From Paraburkholderia ferrariae NBRC 106233 (GTDB taxonomy: Bacteria > Pseudomonadota > Gammaproteobacteria > Burkholderiales > Burkholderiaceae), in NCBI RefSeq assembly GCF_000685035.1, contig NZ_BAYB01000009.1, positions 248,001 through 312,000 on the forward strand: a stretch of DNA of 64,000 bases, written 5' to 3'. The number at the start of each line of letters is the position of its first letter. The first letter of the stretch is position 1. This document shows, in pieces, positions 28,166 to 36,769 of the stretch. Under the pieces are notes generated by a model. That model was not told where the DNA came from and did not search any database. It saw nothing but the letters and a program-made list of their open reading frames with translations. The position numbers were made by a program, and so were the translations under genes.

Positions 28166-29092
28166 CTATTGCGCGCCCTGCGCAAGCAGCGACTCGAGGT
28201 GGGCGTACATGCGCTCGGCGTCCGGTTCGATGCCGGTAAAAAGCCGCAATGCCTCGGCCGCCTGGTACACCGCCATGCCACCGCCCGGCAGCGTGCGGCA
28301 GCCGATCGCCTCGGCCGCTTCGAGCAGCGCCGTGCGGATCGGGAAGTACACGATGTCCGCCACCCACAGATGCGGTTGCAGATACGCAGCCGGCAACGGC
28401 ATGCCGGGCAGTTTGGCCATGCCCGTGGGCGTGGCATGGATCAGGCCGCTCGCACTGCGCAGCGCCCCGGCGAGATCGGTGCCCGCCGTCACGCGCGCCT
28501 CTTCAAAGCGCGCCTGCAATTCGCGGGCGAGCGCTTCGGCGCGCGCGGCATCGACGTCGAACAGCGTCAGCGCGCGTGCGCCCATCATGAGCGCCGCATG
28601 CGCGACCGCAGCGCCCGCCCCGCCTGCGCCCAGTTGAACCACGGATTCGAGCGACACGTCCGGCAGCCCGCGCTTGAACGAACGCGCGAAACCGGACCAG
28701 TCGGTGTTGTGCCCGATGCGCTGGCCGTCGCGAAAGAGCACCGTATTCACGGCGCCCAGCGCGCGCGCATCGTCGGAAAGCTCGTCCAGCAGGGCGATGA
28801 CGGCCTGCTTGCAGGGATAGGTGATGTTGAGCCCGTCGAAGCCCATGCGCTGCGCCGCGAGCAGCAGCTCCGGCAGCGCGGCGGGCGCGAGACCGAGCGC
28901 TTCGAGGTCAATGCGGCGGTACACGTAGTTCAGGCCCAGTTCGCGCCCTTCACGCTCGTGCATGGCCGGGCTCAGCGAGCCGCCGATGCCCGAGCCGATC
29001 AGGCCGGTGAGGATGGATCGCGGGTGGGCCGTCGCGGAGTTAGTCGCCGCATTAGCTGTCGCATTCGTCGCTGCATTCGTCGTCGCATTCAT
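28166..29092 (-). CDS. aroE: Shikimate dehydrogenase family protein (catabolic, AroE/QuiB-like)
   Basis: A 308-residue enzyme. The substrate-binding part shows [18 protein letters not shown] (Ser pair for the shikimate carboxylate) and [12 protein letters not shown] with the catalytic Lys. The cofactor part shows [17 protein letters not shown] and [12 protein letters not shown]; the Asp after the second beta-strand suggests NAD rather than NADP. It should oxidise shikimate or quinate to 3-dehydro forms. The ATG at 29092 overlaps the aroQ stop by 4 bp. The first 20 residues are an Asn/Ala/Thr repeat that lies outside the fold. Confidence 0.88.
   Translation of the reverse strand: MNATTNAATNATANAATNSATAHPRSILTGLIGSGIGGSLSPAMHEREGRELGLNYVYRRIDLEALGLAPAALPELLLAAQRMGFDGLNITYPCKQAVIALLDELSDDARALGAVNTVLFRDGQRIGHNTDWSGFARSFKRGLPDVSLESVVQLGAGGAGAAVAHAALMMGARALTLFDVDAARAEALARELQARFEEARVTAGTDLAGALRSASGLIHATPTGMAKLPGMPLPAAYLQPHLWVADIVYFPIRTALLEAAEAIGCRTLPGGGMAVYQAAEALRLFTGIEPDAERMYAHLESLLAQGAQ
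29049..29092 (-). repeat. 12-bp tandem repeat encoding the AroE N-terminus
   Basis: On the plus strand the units GCATTAGCTGTC, GCATTCGTCGCT and GCATTCGTCGTC follow each other and end in a partial copy at the start codon. They encode NAAT/NATA-type tetrapeptides. A change in copy number would keep the frame. Confidence 0.65.
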
Positions 29093-29538
29093 GCGGCCAC
29101 CTCGCTCGCGAGCAGCACGGCCATGCGTTCGAGCGCCAGCACGTAGCCCTGGATACCGCAGCCCACGATGATGCCCGAGGCCACCGGCGAGACGAACGAA
29201 TGGTGGCGAAACGCCTCGCGCTTGTGCACGTTCGAGATATGCACCTCGATCACCGGCTTCGCGATCGCGCTCAACGCATCGGCCAGCGCCACCGAGGTGT
29301 GCGTATAGGCCGCCGGATTGATGACGATGCCGTCCACCCGCTCGCGCGCTTCGTGCAGCCAGTCGATCAACTGGTGCTCCGCATTCGACTGCCGGAATTC
29401 GAGCGCAAGCCCGAGCCGGCCCGCCGCTTCGCGGCACAGCCGCCCCACGTCCTCCAACGTTTCTGAACCATAGATCGCGGGCTCCCGCGTACCCAGCAGA
29501 TTCAGGTTCGGCCCGTTCAGGACCAGCACAGACGGCAT
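29089..29538 (-). CDS. aroQ: 3-dehydroquinate dehydratase, type II
   Basis: A 149-residue enzyme of the dodecameric type II class. It has [20 protein letters not shown] with the catalytic Tyr near residue 22, [13 protein letters not shown], and [17 protein letters not shown] with the His of the active site. It interconverts 3-dehydroquinate and 3-dehydroshikimate. In this operon with aroE and a carrier it is probably catabolic. ATG at 29538 is preferred because TGAGGGA lies at the right distance; an ATG at 29544 also exists. Confidence 0.93.
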   Translation of the reverse strand: MPSVLVLNGPNLNLLGTREPAIYGSETLEDVGRLCREAAGRLGLALEFRQSNAEHQLIDWLHEARERVDGIVINPAAYTHTSVALADALSAIAKPVIEVHISNVHKREAFRHHSFVSPVASGIIVGCGIQGYVLALERMAVLLASEVAA

Positions 29539-29680
29539 TTCCATCCCTCACACTCCACGACGCAACCACAGATAGCGATTTGAAAGCCGAAGCGGCTTGC
29601 CATGGCCGGCACCCGCATCGCATGGCCGCAGTGTGCTTCACAATGCGTCAGGGGTCACCCTGGGGTTTTCGAGAATTTGT

Positions 29681-29694
29681 ACTAACTAGTTAGT
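29681..29694. promoter_or_regulatory. Perfect 14-bp palindrome ACTAACTAGTTAGT (putative TetR operator)
   Basis: The site lies in the 236-bp gap between aroQ and quiC and matches the usual size and symmetry of TetR-family operators. The local sequence is AT-rich and would overlap both divergent promoters. I infer it is bound by the 25934-26620 regulator. Confidence 0.75.
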
Positions 29695-29774
29695 TTTATT
29701 ATTCTGTGAATACTCCGGCGGCGCGCTGTGCGTGCCGCTTTTGTTCTGCTGCCTCGCTCTCCTGCCGCCACGCC

Positions 29775-31703
29775 ATGCCTCCTGTCGCCCTTGCCCCCAT
29801 GCCCTTGCGCCGCTCCATTGCCACGGTCTCGATCAGCGGCACGCTCGCCGAAAAGCTCGCGGCGATCCGCGCCGCGGGCTTCGACGCAGTCGAGATCTTC
29901 GAAAACGACCTGCTCTTTTTCGACGGCTCGCCCGCCGACGTGCGCCGCATGACGGCCGATCTGGGGCTCGATATCGTCCTGTATCAGCCGTTTCGCGATT
30001 TCGAGGGGGTGAGTGCCGAGCGCCTCGCGCGCAATCTGGAGCGCGTGAAGCGCAAGTTCGACGTCATGCAGCAGCTCGGCACGGATCGCCTGCTGGTGTG
30101 CAGCAACGTCGCGCCGGACACGCTCCGCGACGACGCACTCTGCGCGGACCAGCTCGCCCGGCTCGCCGAAACCGCGGCCGCCGCCGGGGTGACGGTGTGC
30201 TACGAAGCGCTCGCGTGGGGGCGCCACGTGCGCACGTATGGCCATGCCTGGCAACTCGTCGAGGCCGTGAACCACCCGCATCTCACGCTCGCGCTCGACA
30301 GTTTCCACACGCTTTCGCTGGGCGACACGCCCGAGGCCATCGCGGCGATTCCGGGCGAGCGCATCGGCTTCGTCCAGATTGCCGACGCGCCCCGGATGAA
30401 CATGGACGTGCTCGAATGGAGCCGCCATTACCGTTGCTTTCCGGGCCAGGGGGACTTCGCGCTCGCGGACTTCACCGCGCAGGTGGTGAAAAGCGGCTAC
30501 CGCGGGCCGCTGTCGCTGGAAATCTTCAACGATGGTTTTCGCGGCGCGCCGCCCGCCGCCACGGCGGCCGATGGACACCGCTCGCTGCTGCTGCTCGAAG
30601 AAGCAACGCGTGAGGTGCTGGGCGACACGGCGAACAAAGCCGGGTCTGCGCTCTTTGCGCCGCCCGCTGCCCCCGCGCACGCCCAGTGGCAGTTCCTCGA
30701 ATTCGCCGTCGATGGCGAGTCGCGCGCACACGTGGCCGACTGGCTCGGCAAGCTCGATTTCCGCCGCGCGGGCCAGCACCGCTCCAAAGACGTGACGCTC
30801 TACCAGCACGGCTCGGCCGCCATCGTGCTCAACGCCGAACCCGATTCGTTCGCCAACGCGTTTTTCCAGCGCCACGGGCTTTCGCTCTGCGCTTCGGCGT
30901 TCCGCGTAGACAACGCCCAGCTCGCCCGCGAACGCGCGGCGCGCTTCGGCTACGCGCCGTTCTCGAGCCGCGTGGGGCCGAACGAGCGCGTGGTGCCGGC
31001 CATCCAGGCACCCGACGGCAGTCTTAACTATTTCGTTAACGAAACGCCGGACGAGCCCACGCTCTTCGAAGCCGATTTCGCGCTCACCGATATCGACGGC
31101 CCGTCCGAGGTCGGCCCGCTCACCGGCATCGACCACGTCTGCCTCTCGCTGCCGGCCGGATCGTTCGATGCCTGGGTGCTGTTCCTCAAAAGCGTGTTCG
31201 GCCTCGAAGCGAACGAAGCGGTGCTCGTGCCCGATCCGTACGGGCTCGTGCGCAGCCGCGCGCTCCATAGCCGCGACCGGGCGCTGCGCATCGTGCTCAA
31301 TGCGTCGGTGGACCAGCACACGGCCGCGGCCGAAACGGTGCGCGCCTATCACGGCTCGGGGCTGAACCACGTGGCGTTCGGCACGGGCGACATCTTCCGC
31401 GCGGTCTCGGCATTCGAAGCCTCGGGCATGCCGCTCCTGCGCATTCCGGCGAACTACTACGACGACCTCGAAGCCCGTCACGCGCTGGCGCCCGACTTTC
31501 TCGACACGCTCAAGCAGCACAACCTCCTCTACGACCGCGACGAACGGGGCGGCGAGTTTCTGCACGCGTACACCGAAACGCTCGATCAGCGCTTCTTCCT
31601 CGAAGTGGTGGAGCGCCGCGGGGGCTATGACGGCTACGGCGCGGCGAACGCCGCCGTGCGCCTCGCCGCCCAGGCCCGGCGGCGCGCGGCCGCTTCCCGA
31701 TGA
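29775..31703 (+). CDS. quiC: 3-Dehydroshikimate dehydratase fused to an HPPD-like domain
   Basis: About 642 residues. The N-terminal half is a TIM-barrel of the xylose-isomerase/AP-endonuclease group (RRSIATVSISGTLAEKLAAI; VEIFENDLLF; GERIGFVQIADAP; GPLSLEIFNDGFRG) with the metal-binding acids expected for dehydroshikimate dehydratase. The C-terminal half is VOC/4-hydroxyphenylpyruvate dioxygenase-like with putative metal ligands in GIDHVCLSL, GLNHVAFGTGD and FFLEVVERRGG. This is the QuiC1-type fusion. It makes protocatechuate from 3-dehydroshikimate. Starts at 29775 or 29799 are both possible; the frame is open back to a GTG at 29706. Confidence 0.9.
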   Translation: MPPVALAPMPLRRSIATVSISGTLAEKLAAIRAAGFDAVEIFENDLLFFDGSPADVRRMTADLGLDIVLYQPFRDFEGVSAERLARNLERVKRKFDVMQQLGTDRLLVCSNVAPDTLRDDALCADQLARLAETAAAAGVTVCYEALAWGRHVRTYGHAWQLVEAVNHPHLTLALDSFHTLSLGDTPEAIAAIPGERIGFVQIADAPRMNMDVLEWSRHYRCFPGQGDFALADFTAQVVKSGYRGPLSLEIFNDGFRGAPPAATAADGHRSLLLLEEATREVLGDTANKAGSALFAPPAAPAHAQWQFLEFAVDGESRAHVADWLGKLDFRRAGQHRSKDVTLYQHGSAAIVLNAEPDSFANAFFQRHGLSLCASAFRVDNAQLARERAARFGYAPFSSRVGPNERVVPAIQAPDGSLNYFVNETPDEPTLFEADFALTDIDGPSEVGPLTGIDHVCLSLPAGSFDAWVLFLKSVFGLEANEAVLVPDPYGLVRSRALHSRDRALRIVLNASVDQHTAAAETVRAYHGSGLNHVAFGTGDIFRAVSAFEASGMPLLRIPANYYDDLEARHALAPDFLDTLKQHNLLYDRDERGGEFLHAYTETLDQRFFLEVVERRGGYDGYGAANAAVRLAAQARRRAAASR

Positions 31704-31707
31704 GGCA

Positions 31708-33204
31708 ATGACGCAAGGGCGCACCGCCAACACCGGTGCGCCCCTCCCTTGTGCGTTACCCCGGATCGACGGCCGCGCGCTTTCATGCGTACACTTTGCC
31801 GTTTTCCACCCTGGCGACCCGCGCGCCCGCTCCGACGTGCTGCCTCCCGTTCCCCGCATCAGCCCCCGCCTGCGCGCGAAACTCCAGCCGCTTGCCGGCG
31901 ATCCGTCTAGCGCCGTCGAACGCACCTTCTCGGCGATGACCGCGCTCGAAGGCTATAGCCGGCTCACGCCCGCCGTGCGCAAGGACATCCTCGCCTCGAT
32001 CGCGATGTCGGCCGAACTGTGGTTCGCCTGCCTGCTCGCGGGCAAGCCGCCCACGGACGAGGCGATGGAGCGCCTCCACGCATCGGCGCGACGCCGCGTG
32101 CATCAGAACGTGCCGTTGCAATCGCTGCTGCGCGCTTTTCAGTTAGGCGCGCGCGAGCTCTGGCGTATCTGCACGGACATCGCGCACGCCGACCGCACGC
32201 TCGAGCGCGAACTGCTGTTCGACATCTCGCCCTGGCTGCTGGACTACTTCGATGCGATGACCCAGCACATCACCCAGGCCTATCTCGCCGAGCAGTATCA
32301 GCAGGCGCGCTGGCGGGGTTCGCTGCTGCATCAACTGCATGGCCTCGTCTTTCACGCACCCGACGACACCGAACGTTTTCGCTCCACCGTCGAAGCGCTC
32401 GGCCTCGACGCCACGCTGCCGCGCGTGGCGCTCGCCATCGACCTCGACCTGCGCGACTACCCGCCTTCGGCGCACGACGACGCACTCGACCGCTTTGCGC
32501 TTACCGCCGCGCGTCACCTGGAGGTCAAGCCCGATACGCTGGTGCGGGTGTGGCATCGCGAACGGCTCGTGCTCTGGGTGCCGTGCGCGCGCGGCGACGC
32601 GCTCACGCGCAGCGACCAGGCCATCGCCGAACGCGCAGCCGCGCTGGTGCTGGCCGAACCGCGCGTGCGCAGCATCGGCATCGGTCTCATGAACGAAGGG
32701 GCGCACGGCTGGGCGGCTTCGGTCGATGAAGCCTTCAAGGCGGTCGATTTCGCACGGCGCGACGGCGACGTGCACCGCTACTCGTCGATCGCGATCGAGG
32801 AAAGCGTGCGCAACAGCGGCAACGTGCTGCGCTATCTGGCCTCGCTCGCCGAGCAACTGGCCGGCGAGTCCGATCTGCTCGCCACGCTGGAAGCCTATTT
32901 CGCGCATGGCCAGCGCCGCCGCCCCACCGCCGAGGCGCTGGGCGTGCATCCGAACACGCTCGACTACCGGCTCGAACGTATCGAAACGCTGCTGGGGGCG
33001 AAGCTGGACGATGCAGGCTGGATCGGCCGGCTGGACGTGGCGCTGAAACTGCGCGGCGCGGCGCAGACGGAGCGGCCCGCGCCGCGCACGAAGAAAGGGG
33101 CGGTGGCCCGCATGGCCGAAAAGAAGGCGAAGGCCGGAAAAGAGCCCAGGACGGCAAAAGCGGGAACGCGCGAGCCGGACGCTCCCGAACGCAAGAAACG
33201 TTAG
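31708..33204 (+). CDS. PucR/CdaR-family regulator
   Basis: About 498 residues. The central region (RWRGSLLHQLHGLVFH and ATLPRVALAIDLDLRDY, about residues 200-250) is the GGDEF-like domain of PucR proteins. The C-terminal helix-turn-helix (TLEAYFAHGQRRRPTAEALG, NTLDYRLERIETLLG) is diagnostic. After it comes a 50-residue Lys/Ala-rich tail (KKGAVARMAEKKAKAGKE). It starts 4 bp after quiC, so it may be cotranscribed and sense a pathway intermediate. The first 45 residues look non-conserved and a GTG at 31837 is an alternative start. Its stop overlaps the convergent acyl-CoA ligase gene by 4 bp. Confidence 0.82.
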   Translation: MTQGRTANTGAPLPCALPRIDGRALSCVHFAVFHPGDPRARSDVLPPVPRISPRLRAKLQPLAGDPSSAVERTFSAMTALEGYSRLTPAVRKDILASIAMSAELWFACLLAGKPPTDEAMERLHASARRRVHQNVPLQSLLRAFQLGARELWRICTDIAHADRTLERELLFDISPWLLDYFDAMTQHITQAYLAEQYQQARWRGSLLHQLHGLVFHAPDDTERFRSTVEALGLDATLPRVALAIDLDLRDYPPSAHDDALDRFALTAARHLEVKPDTLVRVWHRERLVLWVPCARGDALTRSDQAIAERAAALVLAEPRVRSIGIGLMNEGAHGWAASVDEAFKAVDFARRDGDVHRYSSIAIEESVRNSGNVLRYLASLAEQLAGESDLLATLEAYFAHGQRRRPTAEALGVHPNTLDYRLERIETLLGAKLDDAGWIGRLDVALKLRGAAQTERPAPRTKKGAVARMAEKKAKAGKEPRTAKAGTREPDAPERKKR

Positions 33205-34826
33205 TTGACCGTACGAAGCTCGCGGCGCAGGATCTTGCCGACCGTGGATTTCGGCAGCGACTCCACGAAGCGCACAACGCGCGGCACCTTGTAGGCGGCA
33301 AGCTGCGCGCGGCAATGCGCGATCACGGCCTCTTCGGTAAGCGCGGCGTCCAGGCGCATGACCACGAAGAGCTTCACGGCCTCGCCGGTGCGCTCGTCGG
33401 GCACGCCGATGCAGGCGCATTCGGCCACGCCGGCCAGCGCGGTCGCCACTTCCTCGACCTCGTTCGGATACACGTTGAAGCCCGAGACGAGAATCATGTC
33501 CTTCGACCGGTCGACGATGCGCAGGAAACCTTGCGCGTCGATTACGCCCACGTCGCCGGTGCGGAAGTAGCCATCGGGCGTGAACGCCGTGCGCGTCGCT
33601 TCGGCGTGGTTCCAGTAGCCCTTCATCACCTGCGGGCCCTTCACGCAGATCTCGCCGGCCTCGCCGGGCGCAGCCTCCACGCCATCGTTGATGAGCTTGA
33701 TGTCGGTGGACGGCACCGGCAGGCCCGCCGAGCCCGTGAAGCGATGCACCGAACCCGGATTGAACGACACCACAGGGCTCGTTTCGGAGAGCCCGTAGCC
33801 CTCGCGGATGAAGGTGCCCGTCACGGCTTCCCAGCGCGCCGAAACGGCCGCCATGGTCGCCGATCCCCCGCCGCCCGCGAGCCGCAGGCGCGAGAAGTCC
33901 ACCTCGCCAATGCGCGGATGCCCCGCGAGCCCCGCGTACAGCGTGTTCACGCCCATGAAGGTGGTGGGCTGCGCGGCCTTGAAGATATCGATGAGGCTGT
34001 CCAGATCGCGCGGATTCGCCACGAGCCAGTTTTCGGCGCCAATCGAGAAGCTCACGATCAGGTTCACGGTAAGCGCGAAGATGTGATAAAGCGGCAGCGC
34101 GGTGACGATCACCTCGTCGTCTTCGCCGAGCAGGCCCGGCATGAAGGCCTTGAACTGCACGACATTGGCCACCAGGTTGCGGTGCGTGAGCAACGCGCCT
34201 TTCGAAAGCCCCGTGGTGCCGCCCGTGTATTGCAGGAAGAGCGCATCGTCGCCCGTGAGCGCGACCGGTTCGAACGGCAGGCTCGCGCCGTCGGCCAGCG
34301 TCTGGGCGAAGGTGGCGGCCACGCCTGCGCGCTCGCCGGGCGCCGGTGCGGCTTCGGCCAGCCCGTCGAGCAGGCCGGTTGCGATCACCGTCTTCAGGCC
34401 GGTCTTCGCGCGCACGGCTTCCACGGTGGGCAGCGAGCCTTCGAAAACGACGATGGTCTCGACGCCCGCATCGTTCAACTGATGTTCGAGTTCGCGCGGC
34501 GTATAGAGCGGGTTGACGTTCACCTGCACGGCACCCGCCCGGACGATGCCGAGGAGCGCGATGGGAAACGCGGCCAGATTGGGCATCATCACGGCCACGC
34601 GGTCGCCGCGCTTCACGCCCAGGCGCTGCTGAAGGTAGGCGGCAAAGGCACGCGAGAGGCGGTCCACGTCGGCATAGCTCAGCGTGCGGCCGGCCGCGTG
34701 AAATGCGCTCCGTGTGGCGAAGCGGCGCATCGCGTCGTCGAACAGGTGGGCGAGCGACGGGTAGACGTCGGGATCGATCTGGGCAGGGATGCTGCCGTAA
34801 CTGGCCAGCCAGGGTGCTTCGGACAC
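33201..34826 (-). CDS. Long-chain fatty acid-CoA ligase-like AMP-dependent synthetase
   Basis: About 541 residues with all ligase motifs: the P-loop YTGGTTGLSKGALLTH, GYGLSETSP, DGYFRTGDVG, RSKDMILVSGFNVYPNEVEE and the catalytic Lys in PKSTVGKILRRELR. It activates a carboxylic acid with ATP and CoA; overall character is FadD-like. GTG at 34826 is preferred because GGAGGAG lies just before it and the N-terminus then matches FadD-type starts; ATG at 34838 is the alternative. A symmetric TGTGA-N4-TCACA element lies about 130 bp upstream. Confidence 0.9.
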   Translation of the reverse strand: MSEAPWLASYGSIPAQIDPDVYPSLAHLFDDAMRRFATRSAFHAAGRTLSYADVDRLSRAFAAYLQQRLGVKRGDRVAVMMPNLAAFPIALLGIVRAGAVQVNVNPLYTPRELEHQLNDAGVETIVVFEGSLPTVEAVRAKTGLKTVIATGLLDGLAEAAPAPGERAGVAATFAQTLADGASLPFEPVALTGDDALFLQYTGGTTGLSKGALLTHRNLVANVVQFKAFMPGLLGEDDEVIVTALPLYHIFALTVNLIVSFSIGAENWLVANPRDLDSLIDIFKAAQPTTFMGVNTLYAGLAGHPRIGEVDFSRLRLAGGGGSATMAAVSARWEAVTGTFIREGYGLSETSPVVSFNPGSVHRFTGSAGLPVPSTDIKLINDGVEAAPGEAGEICVKGPQVMKGYWNHAEATRTAFTPDGYFRTGDVGVIDAQGFLRIVDRSKDMILVSGFNVYPNEVEEVATALAGVAECACIGVPDERTGEAVKLFVVMRLDAALTEEAVIAHCRAQLAAYKVPRVVRFVESLPKSTVGKILRRELRTVN

Positions 34827-35191
34827 GTGCTCCTCCATGTTTTTGCAAGGGCCGCAGGGAACGCGGCGCCGGGGCGGCGGCTCTGCGCCGCTCTCTGGCT
34901 CCCATGCTACGGCGCCAAAGACGCGGCGGGAACTGGGAAACCAGACAGCTCGATTGTGAGAAGTCACAAAGCGTGCGCGATCCCATCCGCATCGATGCTG
35001 CGCGACTGCACTCCCGCGCGCGTCCTTCTGTGAGACACTGGCGCGACTTCATCGACCCGTCCCATCTTCGGCAAGCCGGCGCGCCTGCCCATCGCTTACA
35101 CTTTCCCTGCATTCGATAGTTTGCGAACGATGCGCGAAGGCGAAACGATGCGGCTCTTCCGTGCGCCGCTACCCGCCGCAAAGGCAACGCC
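34827..35191. promoter_or_regulatory. Divergent region between ligase and phosphate transporter genes, with CRP-like palindrome
   Basis: No gene is evident in these 365 bp. At 34954-34969, TTGTGA-GAAG-TCACAA forms a perfect inverted repeat with 6-bp arms. It resembles a CRP-family site but has a 4- instead of 6-base spacer. It could bind a CRP/FNR-type or fatty-acid regulator acting on the ligase gene. Confidence 0.5.
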
Positions 35192-36769
35192 ATGCCCGAC
35201 ATACCCTATGCCACGCAGCATGCCTCGAACCGCCGCGGCCTCGCCGTCGGGCTCTTCGTCGCAATCATCGTGGTCGGCGTGGTCTATGTGGTCCAGCACC
35301 TCGTGGTCGATCTGAGCGCCGTGCGCGAAAGCTCCGCACTGCCCTTCGCGCTGCTCGGACTCGCGCTCCTCATCGCGCTCGGCTTCGAATTCGTCAACGG
35401 CTTTCACGATACTGCGAACGCGGTTGCCACCGTCATCTATACGAACTCGCTCGATCCGCATCTGGCCGTGGTGTGGTCGGGCGCGTGGAATTTCCTCGGC
35501 GTGCTCGTATCGAGCGGCGCGGTGGCGTTCGGCATCCTGCAACTGCTCCCCGTCGAACTCATTCTTCAGGTGGGCAGCCACGCGGGCTTTGCGATGGTCT
35601 TCGCACTGCTCATTGCCGCCATTCTCTGGAATCTCGGCACCTGGTACCTCGGCCTGCCCTCCTCCAGTTCGCACACGCTGGTGGGCTCGATCATCGGCGT
35701 GGGCATCATGAACCAGCTGATCAGCGGGCCCTCCGGCACGAGCGGGGTGGACTGGGGCCAGGCCGCGGGCGTGGGCAAGGCGCTGCTGTTCTCGCCTGTG
35801 GTGGGCTTCGTGCTCTCCGCCTTGCTGCTGATCGCGCTGAAATTCGTCGTGCGCGTGCCGAAGCTCTACAGCGAACCGGACGGCAACGAGCCGCCGCCGT
35901 TCTGGATACGCGCGCTGCTCATCGCGACCTGCACGGGCGTTTCGTTCGCGCACGGCTCGAACGACGGCCAGAAAGGCATGGGCCTCATCATGCTGATCCT
36001 GATCGGCGTGGTGCCCACGGCCTACGCGCTCAACAAGGCCGTCACGCCCGCCGAAACCGACACCTTCGTCGCCGTCGCGCGCCACGCGTCCACGACGCTT
36101 GCGAAATACACGCAGGCCACCCCACCCGACAATCCGCGCGCCGAAGTCGAAACCTATGTCCGCACGCATCGGCTGCAGCCGGCCACGCTGCCCGCGCTGC
36201 GCCAGCTCACCGACACCATCGCCGACCAGGTGAGCCTCTCGGGATCGATGGCCACGGTGCCGCAATCGATCGTCGATAACGTGCGCAACAACATGTACGT
36301 AGCATCCGAAGCGATTCGTCTGATGGAAAAGGCGAAGACGCCGCCCTTCGCGCCCGAAGATGCGGGCGCGATGGACGCCTTCCGGCTGCAGATGGATCAC
36401 GCCACGAAGTTCATTCCGACCTGGGTGAAGGTGGCCGTGGCGATCGCGCTGGGCCTCGGCACCATGGTGGGGTGGAAACGCATTGTGGTGACGGTGGGCG
36501 AGAAAATCGGCAAGCAGCACCTTACCTACGGGCAGGGCGCCTCGGCCGAAGCCGTGGCCATGCTCACCATCGGCATGGCTGACGTGTACGGCCTGCCCGT
36601 CTCCACTACCCACGTGCTGGCCTCGGGCGTGGCGGGCACCATGACGGCCAACGGCTCCGGCCTTCAGCGGAGCACCGTGCGCAACCTCGTGCTGGCCTGG
36701 GTGCTGACGCTGCCCGCTTCGATTGCATTGTCGGCAGCGCTTTACTGGGTCTTCAGACAGGTGTTTTAA
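35192..36769 (+). CDS. Low-affinity inorganic phosphate transporter, PiT family
   Basis: A 525-residue membrane protein with about 10-12 hydrophobic segments. It has the two PiT signature repeats: GFEFVNGFHDTANAVATVIY (about residues 64-83) and GVSFAHGSNDGQKGMGLIML (about 250-270). A long hydrophilic loop sits between about residues 285 and 410. It moves metal-phosphate with protons across the inner membrane. No PhoU-like partner gene is adjacent. The last 17 bp overlap the convergent VWA gene. Confidence 0.94.
   Translation: MPDIPYATQHASNRRGLAVGLFVAIIVVGVVYVVQHLVVDLSAVRESSALPFALLGLALLIALGFEFVNGFHDTANAVATVIYTNSLDPHLAVVWSGAWNFLGVLVSSGAVAFGILQLLPVELILQVGSHAGFAMVFALLIAAILWNLGTWYLGLPSSSSHTLVGSIIGVGIMNQLISGPSGTSGVDWGQAAGVGKALLFSPVVGFVLSALLLIALKFVVRVPKLYSEPDGNEPPPFWIRALLIATCTGVSFAHGSNDGQKGMGLIMLILIGVVPTAYALNKAVTPAETDTFVAVARHASTTLAKYTQATPPDNPRAEVETYVRTHRLQPATLPALRQLTDTIADQVSLSGSMATVPQSIVDNVRNNMYVASEAIRLMEKAKTPPFAPEDAGAMDAFRLQMDHATKFIPTWVKVAVAIALGLGTMVGWKRIVVTVGEKIGKQHLTYGQGASAEAVAMLTIGMADVYGLPVSTTHVLASGVAGTMTANGSGLQRSTVRNLVLAWVLTLPASIALSAALYWVFRQVF

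Noticed and set aside
29653..29661. GGGT-C-ACCC element near the quiC promoter
   Set aside because: Four-base arms are expected by chance; the nearby 14-bp palindrome is far stronger.
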